Assembly: GCA_047975215.1 (NCBI GenBank)
Contig: JBKEDD010000112.1
Location: 5,963 to 69,962 of the forward strand
Direction of reading: 5' to 3'
DNA: 64,000 nucleotides
Origin: JAGRMG01 sp047975215
GTDB taxonomy: Bacteria > Pseudomonadota > Alphaproteobacteria > Rhodobacterales > Rhodobacteraceae
The notes under the pieces were generated by a model that was given only the letters and a program-made list of their open reading frames with translations, did not search any database and was not told the origin of the DNA. The position numbers and the translations under genes are program-made. Positions 35,183 through 44,193 of this stretch are shown in pieces (position 1 is the first letter of the stretch; the number at the start of each line of letters is the position of its first letter).

Positions 35183-37075
35183 ATGGCATACAAGGATATC
35201 TACGAAGGCTGGAAGCGCGACCCGGAAGGTTTCTGGATGCAGGCGGCCGAGGCCATCGACTGGGACCGCAAGCCGACCAGGGCGCTGTTTGACCAGAACG
35301 CGCCGCTATATGAATGGTTCGCCGATGGCATGGTCAACACCTGCTGGAACGCGGTCGACCGCCATGTCGAGGCCGGGCGCGGCGCGCAGACCGCGATCAT
35401 CCACGACAGCCCCGTGACCGGCGTCAAGCAGAAGATCAACTATTCGCAGTTGCGTTCACGAGTCGCCCGCCTGGCGGGCGCCCTGCGCGCCCGAGGGATC
35501 GAAAAGGGCGACCGCGTCATCATCTACATGCCCATGGTCCCCGAAGCGATCGAGGCGATGCTGGCCTGCGGGCGCATCGGCGCGATCCATTCGGTCGTGT
35601 TCGGCGGTTTCGCGGCCAGCGAACTGGCGGTCCGCATCGACGATTGTCAGCCCAAGTGCATCATCGCCGCCTCATGCGGAATCGAGCCGGGCCGGGTCGT
35701 GCACTACAAGCCGCTGCTCGACGGCGCCATCGGCCAGGCAAGCCACAAACCCGACTTCTGCGTCATCTTCCAGCGCGAGGAAGAGGTGGCGCATCTCGAA
35801 GACGGGCGCGACTACGACTGGCATGCGTTCCAGTACGGGGTGGAACCCGCCGAATGCGTTCCCGTCGAAGGCAATCACCCGGCCTATATCCTCTACACCT
35901 CCGGCACGACCGGCGCGCCCAAGGGCGTGGTGCGCCACACCGGCGGGCATCTGGTGGCGCTGAACTGGACCATGAAGAACATCTACAACGTCGATCCGGG
36001 CGACGTGTTCTGGGCCGCGTCCGATGTCGGCTGGGTCGTGGGCCACTCCTACATCTGCTATGCGCCGCTCGTTCACGGCAACACCACCGTGGTATTCGAG
36101 GGCAAGCCCGTCGGCACGCCCGATGCCGGTACATTCTGGCGGGTGATAAGCGAACACAAGGTACGCAGCTTCTTCACCGCTCCCACCGCCTTCCGCGCCA
36201 TCAAGCGCGAGGATCCCAAAGGCGAGTACCGCGATAAATACGACCTCTCCTGCCTGCGCGCGCTCTATCTGGCCGGTGAACGCGCCGATCCGGATACGAT
36301 CGAATGGGCGCAGAAGATCCTCGGCGTGCCGGTCTACGACCACTGGTGGCAGACCGAAACGGGATACACCATCGCCGGCAACCCGGCCGGAATCGAACCG
36401 CTGCCCGTCAAGATCGGCTCGCCCACCGTGGCGATGCCGGGATACGACGTGCAAATCCTCGACGAGGCAGGCCACGAAATGCCGCCCGGCACACTGGGTG
36501 CCATCGCGGTCCGGCTGCCGCTGCCGCCCGGCACGCTGCCGACGCTGTGGAATGCCGAAGACCGGTTCCGCAAATCCTATCTCGATCACTTCCCCGGCTA
36601 TTACGAAACCGGCGATGCCGGCATGAAGGACGAAGACGGCTATCTCTGGATCATGGCGCGCACCGACGATGTCATCAACGTCGCCGGCCACCGCCTGTCT
36701 ACCGGCGCCATGGAGGAGGTGCTGGCCAGCCATCCCGACGTCGCCGAATGCGCGGTTATCGGCGTCAGCGACCGTCTCAAGGGCCAGATGCCGGTGGGCT
36801 TCGTCTGTCTGACCAAGGGCGTGGATCGCCCCAATGACGACATCGTGCGCGAATGCGTCAAACTGGTCCGCGACCGGATCGGCCCGGTCGCCGCCTTCAA
36901 GCTCGCTCTGGTCGTTGACCGGCTGCCCAAGACACGATCCGGCAAGATCCTGCGGGCCACGATGGCCAGGATCGCCGATGGCGAGGCGTTCAAGATGCCC
37001 GCCACCATCGACGACCCCGCGATTCTGGACGAGATTCGCGCCGCCCTGAAGACCATCGGCTATGCCGGCCCCTGA
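35183..37075 (+). CDS. prpE: Propionyl-CoA synthetase (propionate-CoA ligase)
   Basis: A 630-residue acyl-CoA synthetase of the PrpE branch of the acetyl-CoA synthetase family. The AMP-binding motif is YTSGTTGAPKG; the N-terminal DIYEGWKRDPEGFWMQAAEA and DHWWQTETGY are family-typical, and the C-terminal TRSGKILRATM contains the acyl-adenylate lysine. The N-terminal WKRDPEGFW and the weaker match to Acs favour propionate over acetate. The start has CGGAGGAG at 7-8 nt. The TTTGCAAA boxes upstream independently support a propionate role. It appears monocistronic. Confidence 0.92.
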   Translation: MAYKDIYEGWKRDPEGFWMQAAEAIDWDRKPTRALFDQNAPLYEWFADGMVNTCWNAVDRHVEAGRGAQTAIIHDSPVTGVKQKINYSQLRSRVARLAGALRARGIEKGDRVIIYMPMVPEAIEAMLACGRIGAIHSVVFGGFAASELAVRIDDCQPKCIIAASCGIEPGRVVHYKPLLDGAIGQASHKPDFCVIFQREEEVAHLEDGRDYDWHAFQYGVEPAECVPVEGNHPAYILYTSGTTGAPKGVVRHTGGHLVALNWTMKNIYNVDPGDVFWAASDVGWVVGHSYICYAPLVHGNTTVVFEGKPVGTPDAGTFWRVISEHKVRSFFTAPTAFRAIKREDPKGEYRDKYDLSCLRALYLAGERADPDTIEWAQKILGVPVYDHWWQTETGYTIAGNPAGIEPLPVKIGSPTVAMPGYDVQILDEAGHEMPPGTLGAIAVRLPLPPGTLPTLWNAEDRFRKSYLDHFPGYYETGDAGMKDEDGYLWIMARTDDVINVAGHRLSTGAMEEVLASHPDVAECAVIGVSDRLKGQMPVGFVCLTKGVDRPNDDIVRECVKLVRDRIGPVAAFKLALVVDRLPKTRSGKILRATMARIADGEAFKMPATIDDPAILDEIRAALKTIGYAGP

Positions 37076-37077
37076 GC
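37057..37077 (+). other. End of prpE; start of a long gene-poor stretch
   Basis: The prpE stop codon is at 37073-37075. No gene is called from here to 37486; see the next entry for what that stretch contains. Confidence 0.5.
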
Positions 37078-37486
37078 ACACCTGCCCCGGCCGGCAAGGC
37101 CGCTTGCCCGCCGTCTTCTTTCTGGTTGCAAATACTCAAACCCGACGGCCGGGGCACGGCACGGCGCACCCGTGCCGGCACAGCCTCTGGCCCGGACAAG
37201 CCGACGGTCCCGTTCCGGGGCCGCTCGGCCTCGTCACCGGCCAGACCGCCCCAACCCGGCCGCGATCGGGCGCTTGACCTGCTTCCAGGCGCCTTCGGTA
37301 CAGGCCGGGTTCTTGCGCTTGCTCCGCTCGTGCTCCGCTGTCGAAGCGGACGCCTGATCGCGCCCTCGGATCCTCACCGCGACAACCCGCAGGACCGCTT
37401 CCGCTTCGCGGGAATGAAACACCGGCGCACCTGCCGTCTTGGCAACGCCCGCGCCGGCGTCCTAAGGTCGCGCAAGGAGATTGCGC
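37076..37486. other. Gene-free intergenic stretch between prpE and the amidase gene
   Basis: Across 411 bp I see no credible coding frame. One hairpin (37157-37177, 8-bp stem CGGCACGG/CCGTGCCG with a 5-nt loop) could end prpE transcription. The lower-GC patch near 37117-37140 has no recognisable promoter. The last 15 bp hold the amidase Shine-Dalgarno (AAGGAG). Confidence 0.45.
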
Positions 37487-38917
37487 ATGACCAGGACCGA
37501 ACTCTGGCGCCTTGACGCCACCGAACTGACCGCCCGCACGATCGCGGGCGACATCACCGCCGAAACGGCGGTCTCGGACGCGCTTGCGCGTATGGAGGCG
37601 ATCAACCCGCGCCTCAACGCCGTGGTGGAAAACCTCGCCGAAGACGCTCTGGGCCGTGCCCGTGCGCTGGACAGGGCGCGCGCGGGCGGTGCCGAACCCG
37701 GCCCGCTGCACGGTCTGCCGGTGACGATCAAGATCAACGTGGATCAGGCCGGCCACGCGACAAGCAATGGTGTCGTGGCGCTGAAAAACCTGATCGCCTC
37801 GGCCGATGCGCCCGTCGTGGAGAACCTTCAAAAGGCCGGGGCCGTGGTGATCGGGCGCACCAACACGCCCGAATTCTCGTTTCGCGCCGATACCGACAAC
37901 CCGCTTTTCGGGCGCACCCGCAACCCCTGGGGCGATCACGTCTCGCCGGGCGGGTCGTCGGGCGGGGCCGGGGCCGCGGTGATGGCGGGCATCGGGGTTC
38001 TGGGGCATGGCAACGATATCGGCGGCAGCCTGCGGTTTCCAGCCGCCGCCAACGGCGCGGTAACGGTCAAGCCGGGCCTGGGCCGGGTGCCGGCATGGAA
38101 TCCAAGCCAGACCGCAGAGCGCGGGATGCTGGCGCAGGCCATGTCCGTGCAAGGGCTGCTGGTGCGCTCGGCGCGCGATCTGCACCTGTCGATGCCATCC
38201 CTCATCGCGCCGGATGCGCGCGATCCGTTCCATGTCCCCCTGCCCTGGCGCGGTGCGCGGCCCGATACGCCGGTCAGGGTCGGCTTTACCCGGGAAACCT
38301 GGGAATTCGATCTGCACCCCGAGGTATCGCTGGCACTGGATACGGCGCGCGACGCGCTGTCCGATGCCGGTTACGAGGTGGTCGAGGTCGAACCGCCGCA
38401 GCTGCGCGCGGCGGCAATGGCGGGCTACCGCGCCCTGATGGGCGAGATGAAGGCGCTGATGGGCGAGGATCTGCGCAAACACGGCTCCCCGACGCTGAAC
38501 GCGATCTTCGATGAATATTACGCCCGCTTCCCGCCCTATGAGGGGGCGGAACTGCTGCGCGTGATGGCGCAACGCAGCCACTTCGCACGGGTATGGTCGC
38601 TGTTTCTGGAGGAGTATCCGCTGGTGCTGTGTCCGTTCCTGCCCCAGCCCTTCTTTCGTCCCGACCGCGACACCGAAGGCGCCGAGGGCGTGCGCGAGGC
38701 GCTGGGATCGGCGCTGTGGTCCTATTCGATGAACTTCTTGGGGCTGCCGGCGGCGAACGTGCCCGCTCGTCTGGCCGAACTGCCGGGCGGCCCGCAGCCC
38801 GTCGGTGTCCAGATCGTCGCGCGTCGCTGGCGCGAGGATCTCGCGGTCGATGCCTGCATCGCCATCGAAGACCGTGTCGGGCGCATGTGCGATGCGCTTT
38901 GGGCGCGGATGGGCTGA
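37487..38917 (+). CDS. Amidase signature family hydrolase
   Basis: A 476-residue amidase of the Ser-cisSer-Lys class. The catalytic lysine is in GLPVTIKINVD, the cis-serine in SPGGSSGGAGAAV, and the nucleophile in GNDIGGSLRFPA. The C-terminal FLPQPFFRPDRDTEGAEG region is variable between members. The substrate is unknown; relatives include aliphatic and aryl amidases and the GatA subunit, but the genes encoding GatB/GatC are not nearby and the length fits a stand-alone amidase. AAGGAG precedes the ATG by 7 nt, so the TTG two codons upstream is not the start. Confidence 0.9.
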   Translation: MTRTELWRLDATELTARTIAGDITAETAVSDALARMEAINPRLNAVVENLAEDALGRARALDRARAGGAEPGPLHGLPVTIKINVDQAGHATSNGVVALKNLIASADAPVVENLQKAGAVVIGRTNTPEFSFRADTDNPLFGRTRNPWGDHVSPGGSSGGAGAAVMAGIGVLGHGNDIGGSLRFPAAANGAVTVKPGLGRVPAWNPSQTAERGMLAQAMSVQGLLVRSARDLHLSMPSLIAPDARDPFHVPLPWRGARPDTPVRVGFTRETWEFDLHPEVSLALDTARDALSDAGYEVVEVEPPQLRAAAMAGYRALMGEMKALMGEDLRKHGSPTLNAIFDEYYARFPPYEGAELLRVMAQRSHFARVWSLFLEEYPLVLCPFLPQPFFRPDRDTEGAEGVREALGSALWSYSMNFLGLPAANVPARLAELPGGPQPVGVQIVARRWREDLAVDACIAIEDRVGRMCDALWARMG

Positions 38918-39111
38918 GCGAAGGGGTGCGGACGCGGTGTTGGGGCACCGCGCCCGCGATTGCGCAACGGGCAGCCTTCTTAACCACTCACTCGAAACCC
39001 CGCCGCGGCGGGGACCGGAACACACCCGTCGGCTGTAACGACTACACCAGCATTCCGGCGCGCCTTCTGTGAAGCTGTTCACATGGAACGCTTTTTTTCA
39101 GAGATATTCCT

Positions 39112-39129
39112 GACCCGGCAGGCCGGGTC
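39112..39129. terminator. Weak candidate terminator hairpin
   Basis: GACCCGG and CCGGGTC form a 7-bp stem with a 4-nt loop, 34 nt beyond the sulfotransferase stop on the minus strand and 195 nt after the amidase. No T-run follows on either strand in the correct place. Confidence 0.3.
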
Positions 39130-39162
39130 CGCCGGTTTCGCAACCTTTTTGCGCCCGCCGCG

Positions 39163-39981
39163 TCAGTCGCCCAGTTTGGCGTGAACTTCCTTCAGATCGA
39201 TCTCTCCCACCGGCATCTTGTTGGACGGGTCTTCGAAATCGTATTTGAACAGTTCGAAATCGCGCTTGTAGATTTCATAGACCAGATGCATCGACAGATC
39301 GTCGAAATAGTCCTCGACCGGATGCGCGCGCTTTGGTCCATGGCCTTCGGATTCATTGAATCGCGGGATGTTCTTGAGATCCACCGCGTGCCGGGTCTCG
39401 ACCGCGTCCAGGACCGATTGCATGCCTTCATCGAAGCTCTCGGTCCAGAATATGTTGTCATAGCGACCGCCATTGACGATGAAGGTCGAAACATGCCCCG
39501 ACATCGCCGACCAGTGGATATCAGGCTCCATCGGGCGGCGCCAGCGGATGGTATCGCGCACGAAAAGAAGAAAGCGGCGGAAACTCCTGATCTGGTCGAA
39601 CTCCTCCTTGCCGTCCGCGCCGCCAACCTCGATGCCATATTCGTAGGTCAGTTTCGGCACCAGATTGCCGCGATAGCGTTTGCCGTTGCGCTGGATGCCG
39701 CAGATCTTGTCGAAAAACGAACTCAGGACGCGGGTATAGGGGTTGCGAACGCAGGTGAAGGCATATGAGCCATGCTCCTGCACGTTGCGCGTGATCGGAT
39801 CCTTGCTGTCCTCCAGCGCCCATTTGTGCAGCCCGGACTGGGCGTCGTGGATGTCGCCGTCAAAAAACGTGCCGTGGTCGGAATAGAACATGATCTGCCC
39901 GATGGTCGAGCAGGCGCATTTCGGCACCACCCGATAAACCATGCTTTCGCTTTCCGTCATCCAGGTGCCTGGAAAACCCAT
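39163..39981 (-). CDS. Sulfotransferase family protein (carbohydrate sulfotransferase-like)
   Basis: A 272-residue protein of the sulfotransferase family 2 type. The PAPS 5'-phosphosulfate loop is VPKCACSTIGQIM (K21 region), and the 3'-phosphate motif is CVRNPYTRVLSSFFDK (about 87-102). No signal peptide or membrane anchor is visible, so it is probably cytosolic. AAGGAGG 8 nt before the ATG fixes the start. GC content is visibly lower than in neighbouring genes, which suggests horizontal acquisition. It is divergent from a GT14 glycosyltransferase; together they may build or modify a surface polysaccharide. Confidence 0.85.
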   Translation of the reverse strand: MGFPGTWMTESESMVYRVVPKCACSTIGQIMFYSDHGTFFDGDIHDAQSGLHKWALEDSKDPITRNVQEHGSYAFTCVRNPYTRVLSSFFDKICGIQRNGKRYRGNLVPKLTYEYGIEVGGADGKEEFDQIRSFRRFLLFVRDTIRWRRPMEPDIHWSAMSGHVSTFIVNGGRYDNIFWTESFDEGMQSVLDAVETRHAVDLKNIPRFNESEGHGPKRAHPVEDYFDDLSMHLVYEIYKRDFELFKYDFEDPSNKMPVGEIDLKEVHAKLGD

Positions 39982-40063
39982 CTGCCGCGCCTCCTTGGCC
40001 TGCTTTGGCCGCGAACGGCGGCAGGCATGTTGCCGCTGAAGAAAGCAAAGATTGCATGTTTAT

Positions 40064-40100
40064 TCAATTGCCCTTCACCTTTATCAAGGTAAACAATTGA
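40064..40100. promoter_or_regulatory. Nested inverted repeats in the sulfotransferase/GT14 divergent promoter region
   Basis: TCAATTG (40064-40070) pairs with CAATTGA (40094-40100). Between them ACCTT-TATC-AAGGT (40077-40090) is a second inverted repeat. The AT-rich block lies 28 bp before the glycosyltransferase start and 82 bp before the sulfotransferase start, where shared promoters and an operator are expected. Confidence 0.4.
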
Positions 40101-40127
40101 CTGAACCTGGGGCGGCCCGTTTCCGGA

Positions 40128-41705
40128 ATGGCAAAAATCGCGTATATCCTGCTGTGCCACAAGGACCCCGAGGCGATCATCAAACAGGCCGAGCGGCTGA
40201 CCGTTGCGGGCGACTACATGTCGATCCATTTCGACGCCCGCGCGCGCGCGCAGGATTTCCGCCGTATCGCAGCCGCGCTTTCGGACAACCCCAACGTAAC
40301 CTTCGCGCGCAGGCGCGTCAAATGCGGCTGGGGCGAATGGTCGCTGGTGCAGGCGACGCTGCATGCCGTTTCCGCCGCGATCGAGGCATTTCCGCGTGCC
40401 ACGCATTTTTACATGCTCTCGGGCGATTGCATGGCCATCAAGACGGCCGAATACGCGCATGATTTCCTTGACCGGCACGATGTCGATTTCATCGAAAGCT
40501 TCGATTTCTTCGAAAGCGACTGGATCAAGACCGGGATGAAGGAAGACCGGCTGATCTATCGCCACTTCTTCAACGAACGCAAACACAAGCGATTGTTCTA
40601 TGCGGCGGTCGAAGCGCAACGCCGATTGCGGCTCCAACGCCCCATTCCGGCAGATATCCAGGTACAGATCGGCAGCCAGTGGTGGTGCCTGCGCCGGCGC
40701 ACGATCGAGTGGATACTCGATTTCACCAGGTCCAGGCGCGACGTGATGCGGTTCTTCGCCACGACATGGATCCCCGACGAAACCTTCTTTCAGACGCTGG
40801 TGCGCCATCTGGTGCCCGAACCCGAGATCGAAACGCGTACCCTGACATTCCTAATGTTCTCGGACTACGGGATGCCCGTTACCTTTTACAACGATCACTA
40901 TGACCTGTTGTTGAATCAGGATTTCCTGTTTGCCCGCAAGATCAGCCCCGAGGCGACCGAGTTGAAGGCGCGGCTTGGGCGGCTCTATGCCGCGCATGAT
41001 GTGGAATTCCAGATTTCCAACGAGGGTCGCGGCCTGTTCAGGTTCCTGACCGGACGCGGCCGGATCGGGCGGCGCTTCGGAATGCGGTTCTGGGAAACCG
41101 AAAGCACACTGGGGCGCGAACGCGAACTGATGATTATCGTGTGCAAGAAATGGCACGTCGCCAAACGCCTGCTGGACCGGATCCGCCAGGTCACGAACCT
41201 GCCTGCGATCGAATATCTGTTCAGCGAAGAGGATACGCCGCTGCCCGATCTGGGCGGCATCCAAAGTACGCTGGAAAAGCGCGCCCGCCACCGCCGGGCC
41301 CTGATGCGCATGCTGTTCGAATACTACGAGACCGACCGGCTGATCGTCTGCATCGACCCCTCGAATCTGGATCTGATGCACGATTTCTTCTCGGACCGCT
41401 CGGTCACCCGGATGCTCGAGATCGAGTGCCAGTATTCCGACGACTACCTTATCGGCCACGCCCGCCGCGTCGGCCTTGCCGGCGAGCAGACCAGCGCCGA
41501 AACCCTGGAGCGGCTTCTTCCGACCATCCGCAACGACCTGATACACGAGGCCGACCGCATCCGCGATGCGGATTTCGCACGCTATGGCCGTATCCACCAG
41601 GCCGCCGCACCCCAGGAGAACGCGCAGAAACTGGCCGAATTCCTGAGTATCGGCCATGACAAGGCGCTTGATCTGGCCACGACCGAGCATCTTTTCTCGG
41701 ACTGA
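40128..41705 (+). CDS. GT14-type beta-1,6-N-acetylglucosaminyltransferase-like protein with C-terminal unknown domain (DUF5928-like)
   Basis: A 525-residue protein. Residues 1-about 270 match the core-2/I-branching enzyme family GT14: AYILLCHKDPEAIIKQAERL at the start, HFYMLSGDCMAIKT in the middle, and QIGSQWWCLRRRTIEWIL with DETFFQTLVRH. The C-terminal half (about 290-525) matches an uncharacterised domain that I recall as DUF5928 in Rhodobacterales, possibly a second enzyme or substrate-recognition module. No signal peptide is seen. It is divergent from a sulfotransferase with 146 bp between. A role in sulfated exopolysaccharide or glycan synthesis is inferred. Confidence 0.82.
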   Translation: MAKIAYILLCHKDPEAIIKQAERLTVAGDYMSIHFDARARAQDFRRIAAALSDNPNVTFARRRVKCGWGEWSLVQATLHAVSAAIEAFPRATHFYMLSGDCMAIKTAEYAHDFLDRHDVDFIESFDFFESDWIKTGMKEDRLIYRHFFNERKHKRLFYAAVEAQRRLRLQRPIPADIQVQIGSQWWCLRRRTIEWILDFTRSRRDVMRFFATTWIPDETFFQTLVRHLVPEPEIETRTLTFLMFSDYGMPVTFYNDHYDLLLNQDFLFARKISPEATELKARLGRLYAAHDVEFQISNEGRGLFRFLTGRGRIGRRFGMRFWETESTLGRERELMIIVCKKWHVAKRLLDRIRQVTNLPAIEYLFSEEDTPLPDLGGIQSTLEKRARHRRALMRMLFEYYETDRLIVCIDPSNLDLMHDFFSDRSVTRMLEIECQYSDDYLIGHARRVGLAGEQTSAETLERLLPTIRNDLIHEADRIRDADFARYGRIHQAAAPQENAQKLAEFLSIGHDKALDLATTEHLFSD

Positions 41706-41756
41706 ACGCCGCGCGCCAAGGCGCCCGGCGTGCCTGGTCGGGCAGGCCGGCCTGCC

Positions 41757-42401
41757 TCATTTCGCCTTCCAGCCGTCCAGCCAGCGGCGCAAGCGGTTGC
41801 CCGTTTGCGAAATCGAATCCCCGGCGGCGTCGATATTGTCGCCCATCCTGTCGAACATGGGACCCAGCCGCGCGGCGCGAAACCGCCGCCAACGCACCCA
41901 GATAGCCCAGATCAGCGCAAACAGCAGGGTCAGGAAGATGATGTTGAACCACGGGATGATACGCTGATCGGGGCCGTCGGCCGGCCTGATCCTGACCGCG
42001 TTGGGAAAGATCGACATGAATTCGTTGCGCCAGCCGTAATGGAGTATCACGACCCATCTGGGGTTTTCGGCGGTGGATTTCATGTCCGCCGCCTCGGCCT
42101 GAAGGTTGGAGCTGTTGACCTTGAAATAGGGCGGCCAGGACCACCCGGTGTCCTCGTTGCGATAGACCATCACCTTGCCGTTGGCGCGCCGTGTCTGGAT
42201 GAAGAAAACATCACGGTTGGCGGCCGTGGTATCGCTGCCCACGTCGTGAACCGCCCAGAACAGGCTGTTTTCACCGGGGTCGATGCGCTTTTCATAGGTA
42301 TCGGTGACGCGGGCGATGTCGTGCTGGGGCAGCGTATAGTGCAACACCGCCGCGACCAGCCCCCAGAACAGCACAATCAATATCCATTTGACGTATCGCA
42401 T
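41757..42401 (-). CDS. DUF1523 family membrane protein, last gene of the AAA+ module
   Basis: A 214-residue protein. One N-terminal membrane segment (about 5-22) is followed by a periplasmic-looking domain (about 25-140, with RRANGKVMVYRNEDTGWSWP) and a second membrane segment near 150-168. The C-terminal tail is basic and cytosolic. This matches the DUF1523 family, of unknown function. It is the last gene of the seven-gene operon, 12 nt after its neighbour. GAGGG precedes the ATG. Confidence 0.8.
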   Translation of the reverse strand: MRYVKWILIVLFWGLVAAVLHYTLPQHDIARVTDTYEKRIDPGENSLFWAVHDVGSDTTAANRDVFFIQTRRANGKVMVYRNEDTGWSWPPYFKVNSSNLQAEAADMKSTAENPRWVVILHYGWRNEFMSIFPNAVRIRPADGPDQRIIPWFNIIFLTLLFALIWAIWVRWRRFRAARLGPMFDRMGDNIDAAGDSISQTGNRLRRWLDGWKAK

Positions 42402-42413
42402 GGGTCTTGGCCC

Positions 42414-42683
42414 TCACATGAAATTGGTGACGTAGACAATGAGTGCGATCAGCGTCAGCGGCACGATATAAACACCCAGGATCAGCTTTCGGCGGAACGA
42501 GGCGTCGTATTTCCTGAGGCCGCGTTCGATGAAGGTTTCGCGATCGACCGTCAGAACCTCCTTGCTGTCCCAGCGCGCCGCCAGCTTGCTCCGCCGGACG
42601 CTGCGCGAATAGATCGACAGCGCCACGTAGATCACGCTGAGAACGATCAGCAGCACGAACATCAGGCGCAGCATCGGCAGCAT
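42414..42683 (-). CDS. Small membrane protein, 89 residues
   Basis: An 89-residue protein with two membrane segments (about 4-24 and 66-86) and a charged loop between them containing ARWDSKEVLTVDRETFIERG. I do not recognise the family. It starts 3 nt after the stop of the 449-residue gene and ends 12 nt before the DUF1523 gene, so it belongs to the operon. Both termini are probably on the same side of the membrane. Confidence 0.72.
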   Translation of the reverse strand: MLPMLRLMFVLLIVLSVIYVALSIYSRSVRRSKLAARWDSKEVLTVDRETFIERGLRKYDASFRRKLILGVYIVPLTLIALIVYVTNFM

Positions 42684-42686
42684 CGG

Positions 42687-44036
42687 CTATCTCCTTGCGA
42701 GGGCGCCCCAGGGACCGACGCGGCGGATCAGCTCCTCCGCCGGGGGCGTCGGCTCGGCACCCGTCATGTCCGCCTCGTGGCCGTAGAGTGCCGCGCGCGC
42801 ACCGGCCTTGTCCACCTGGTATTCGCGCTCAAGGAAATCGGCGACATAGGTCTTTTTCGAATCCGGCCAGGTCCGGTAGGCGCGATAGAACAGTTCCTTG
42901 TGGCAGATGAACAACTGCCGCACATCCAGCGGCGTCAATTCGGCCAGCAACATGTTGACCAGGTCACGGTCCCGGGTATCGGCCGCGCGCAGCGTATAGA
43001 AATAGGCCGGATCGTCGGAACTGATGCGCGGCCACTTGCCCGCCCCCTCGGCCCAGGCCAATAGCCGTCTCAGCCCGTGGTATTCGGGCGGCAACGCCTG
43101 GGAATTGGCCCGCGCCAGGCGCCGCATATGGGTGCGGTCGGGGCTGTCCAGGTCCAGCCCGGCGGCGGCGGCCGCGTCGATGACGATAAAATCCATCTTC
43201 TGGCGCAGGATGGCAGCGGCATCCAGCCCGCGCGCCTTGACGATCGGTTCCACGAGATCGTTGTATTCCAGGAACTTGGCGATCCGGTTGCGTTCGCTCG
43301 GATCGAACACGTACTTGACCGGCAAATCGCCCAACCCGTCCGTGCCGGAACTGGCGATCACCGCCGGATGCTCGAGATCCTGAAACAGGTAAAGCCCGCC
43401 GAAATGCGCTGTCCAGAAATTGCGCTGCTCGTATTCGACGGATTTCAGCTTGACCGGGTTGCGGGTCACATCTCCGGTCTTGCCCGCCAGCGCGATCATC
43501 TCTGCGATCAGCAGATCGTCGAACCAGGCGTCGTCCTGCGTCTTGAACCGCTCGACAAGGGTGGCCAGATGCTCGGCATGACGGATGGTTCCGGCGGTGG
43601 TATCGGCCTCTATCACGACGCGGCGGATATCGAACAGGCGCCCCGGATCGGAGACGTCGATCACCGAATTGACCAGTTCACCGGCTACCGCATCGGTGGC
43701 CGTCAGCGCAAAAAGCTGCGCCTCGTTATCGGCGATGAAGTGGCGCAGGATATCGCGGCTGGTCGAAAACCTTGCGTTCAGCAGCGGTGCGGTCTTCTGT
43801 TCGGTGCTCAGCAGGATGAACTGCCGGTTGACGCCGTTTTCGTTCAGGTAAAGGTGATCGCCCAGTTCCTCGCCGATCTCGGGCGAATAGCCCGACAGGT
43901 CGATGTGGAACTCGGCCAGCGCCGTTTCCCGCCCCGTCAGGTGATTCAGAGCGCGGCTGTAGCGATCCACCAGCGCCGGGCTGTCGATGCGGATCAGGTT
44001 GCCGAACATCAGGCCGCGTTCGATGAGGCGCTTCAT
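42687..44036 (-). CDS. Conserved hypothetical protein, 449 residues, AAA+ module component
   Basis: A 449-residue soluble protein without signal peptide or membrane segment, starting MKRLIERGLMFGNLIRIDSP. I recall a Rhodobacterales-specific DUF (perhaps DUF6638) but cannot confirm it. It is mostly alpha-helical in appearance, with a central SVEYEQRNFWTAHFGGLYLF and DPSERNRIAKFLEYNDLVEP. It follows the AAA+ gene after a 157-bp gap, the largest in the operon, so an internal promoter or processing site is possible. No enzyme motif is seen. Confidence 0.72.
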   Translation of the reverse strand: MKRLIERGLMFGNLIRIDSPALVDRYSRALNHLTGRETALAEFHIDLSGYSPEIGEELGDHLYLNENGVNRQFILLSTEQKTAPLLNARFSTSRDILRHFIADNEAQLFALTATDAVAGELVNSVIDVSDPGRLFDIRRVVIEADTTAGTIRHAEHLATLVERFKTQDDAWFDDLLIAEMIALAGKTGDVTRNPVKLKSVEYEQRNFWTAHFGGLYLFQDLEHPAVIASSGTDGLGDLPVKYVFDPSERNRIAKFLEYNDLVEPIVKARGLDAAAILRQKMDFIVIDAAAAAGLDLDSPDRTHMRRLARANSQALPPEYHGLRRLLAWAEGAGKWPRISSDDPAYFYTLRAADTRDRDLVNMLLAELTPLDVRQLFICHKELFYRAYRTWPDSKKTYVADFLEREYQVDKAGARAALYGHEADMTGAEPTPPAEELIRRVGPWGALARR

Positions 44037-44193
44037 GTCTGTTCCGATCCGCTGGGCCGGCATGATGCGGGCTGCACCAGGCCCGAGGACAGGTGCGCAA
44101 GTCGCCCACGGTCTGACAAGGGGTTTGCCTTGGCCAGAACGGGGGCGGGTCGGGCGCGAAGCGATCTGGCCGCGAATTCTGTCGCCACTGGTA

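Noticed and set aside
37076..37486. Search for a small gene or riboswitch in the 411-bp prpE-amidase gap
   Set aside because: No conserved RNA element or supported start was found; only a weak hairpin is present.
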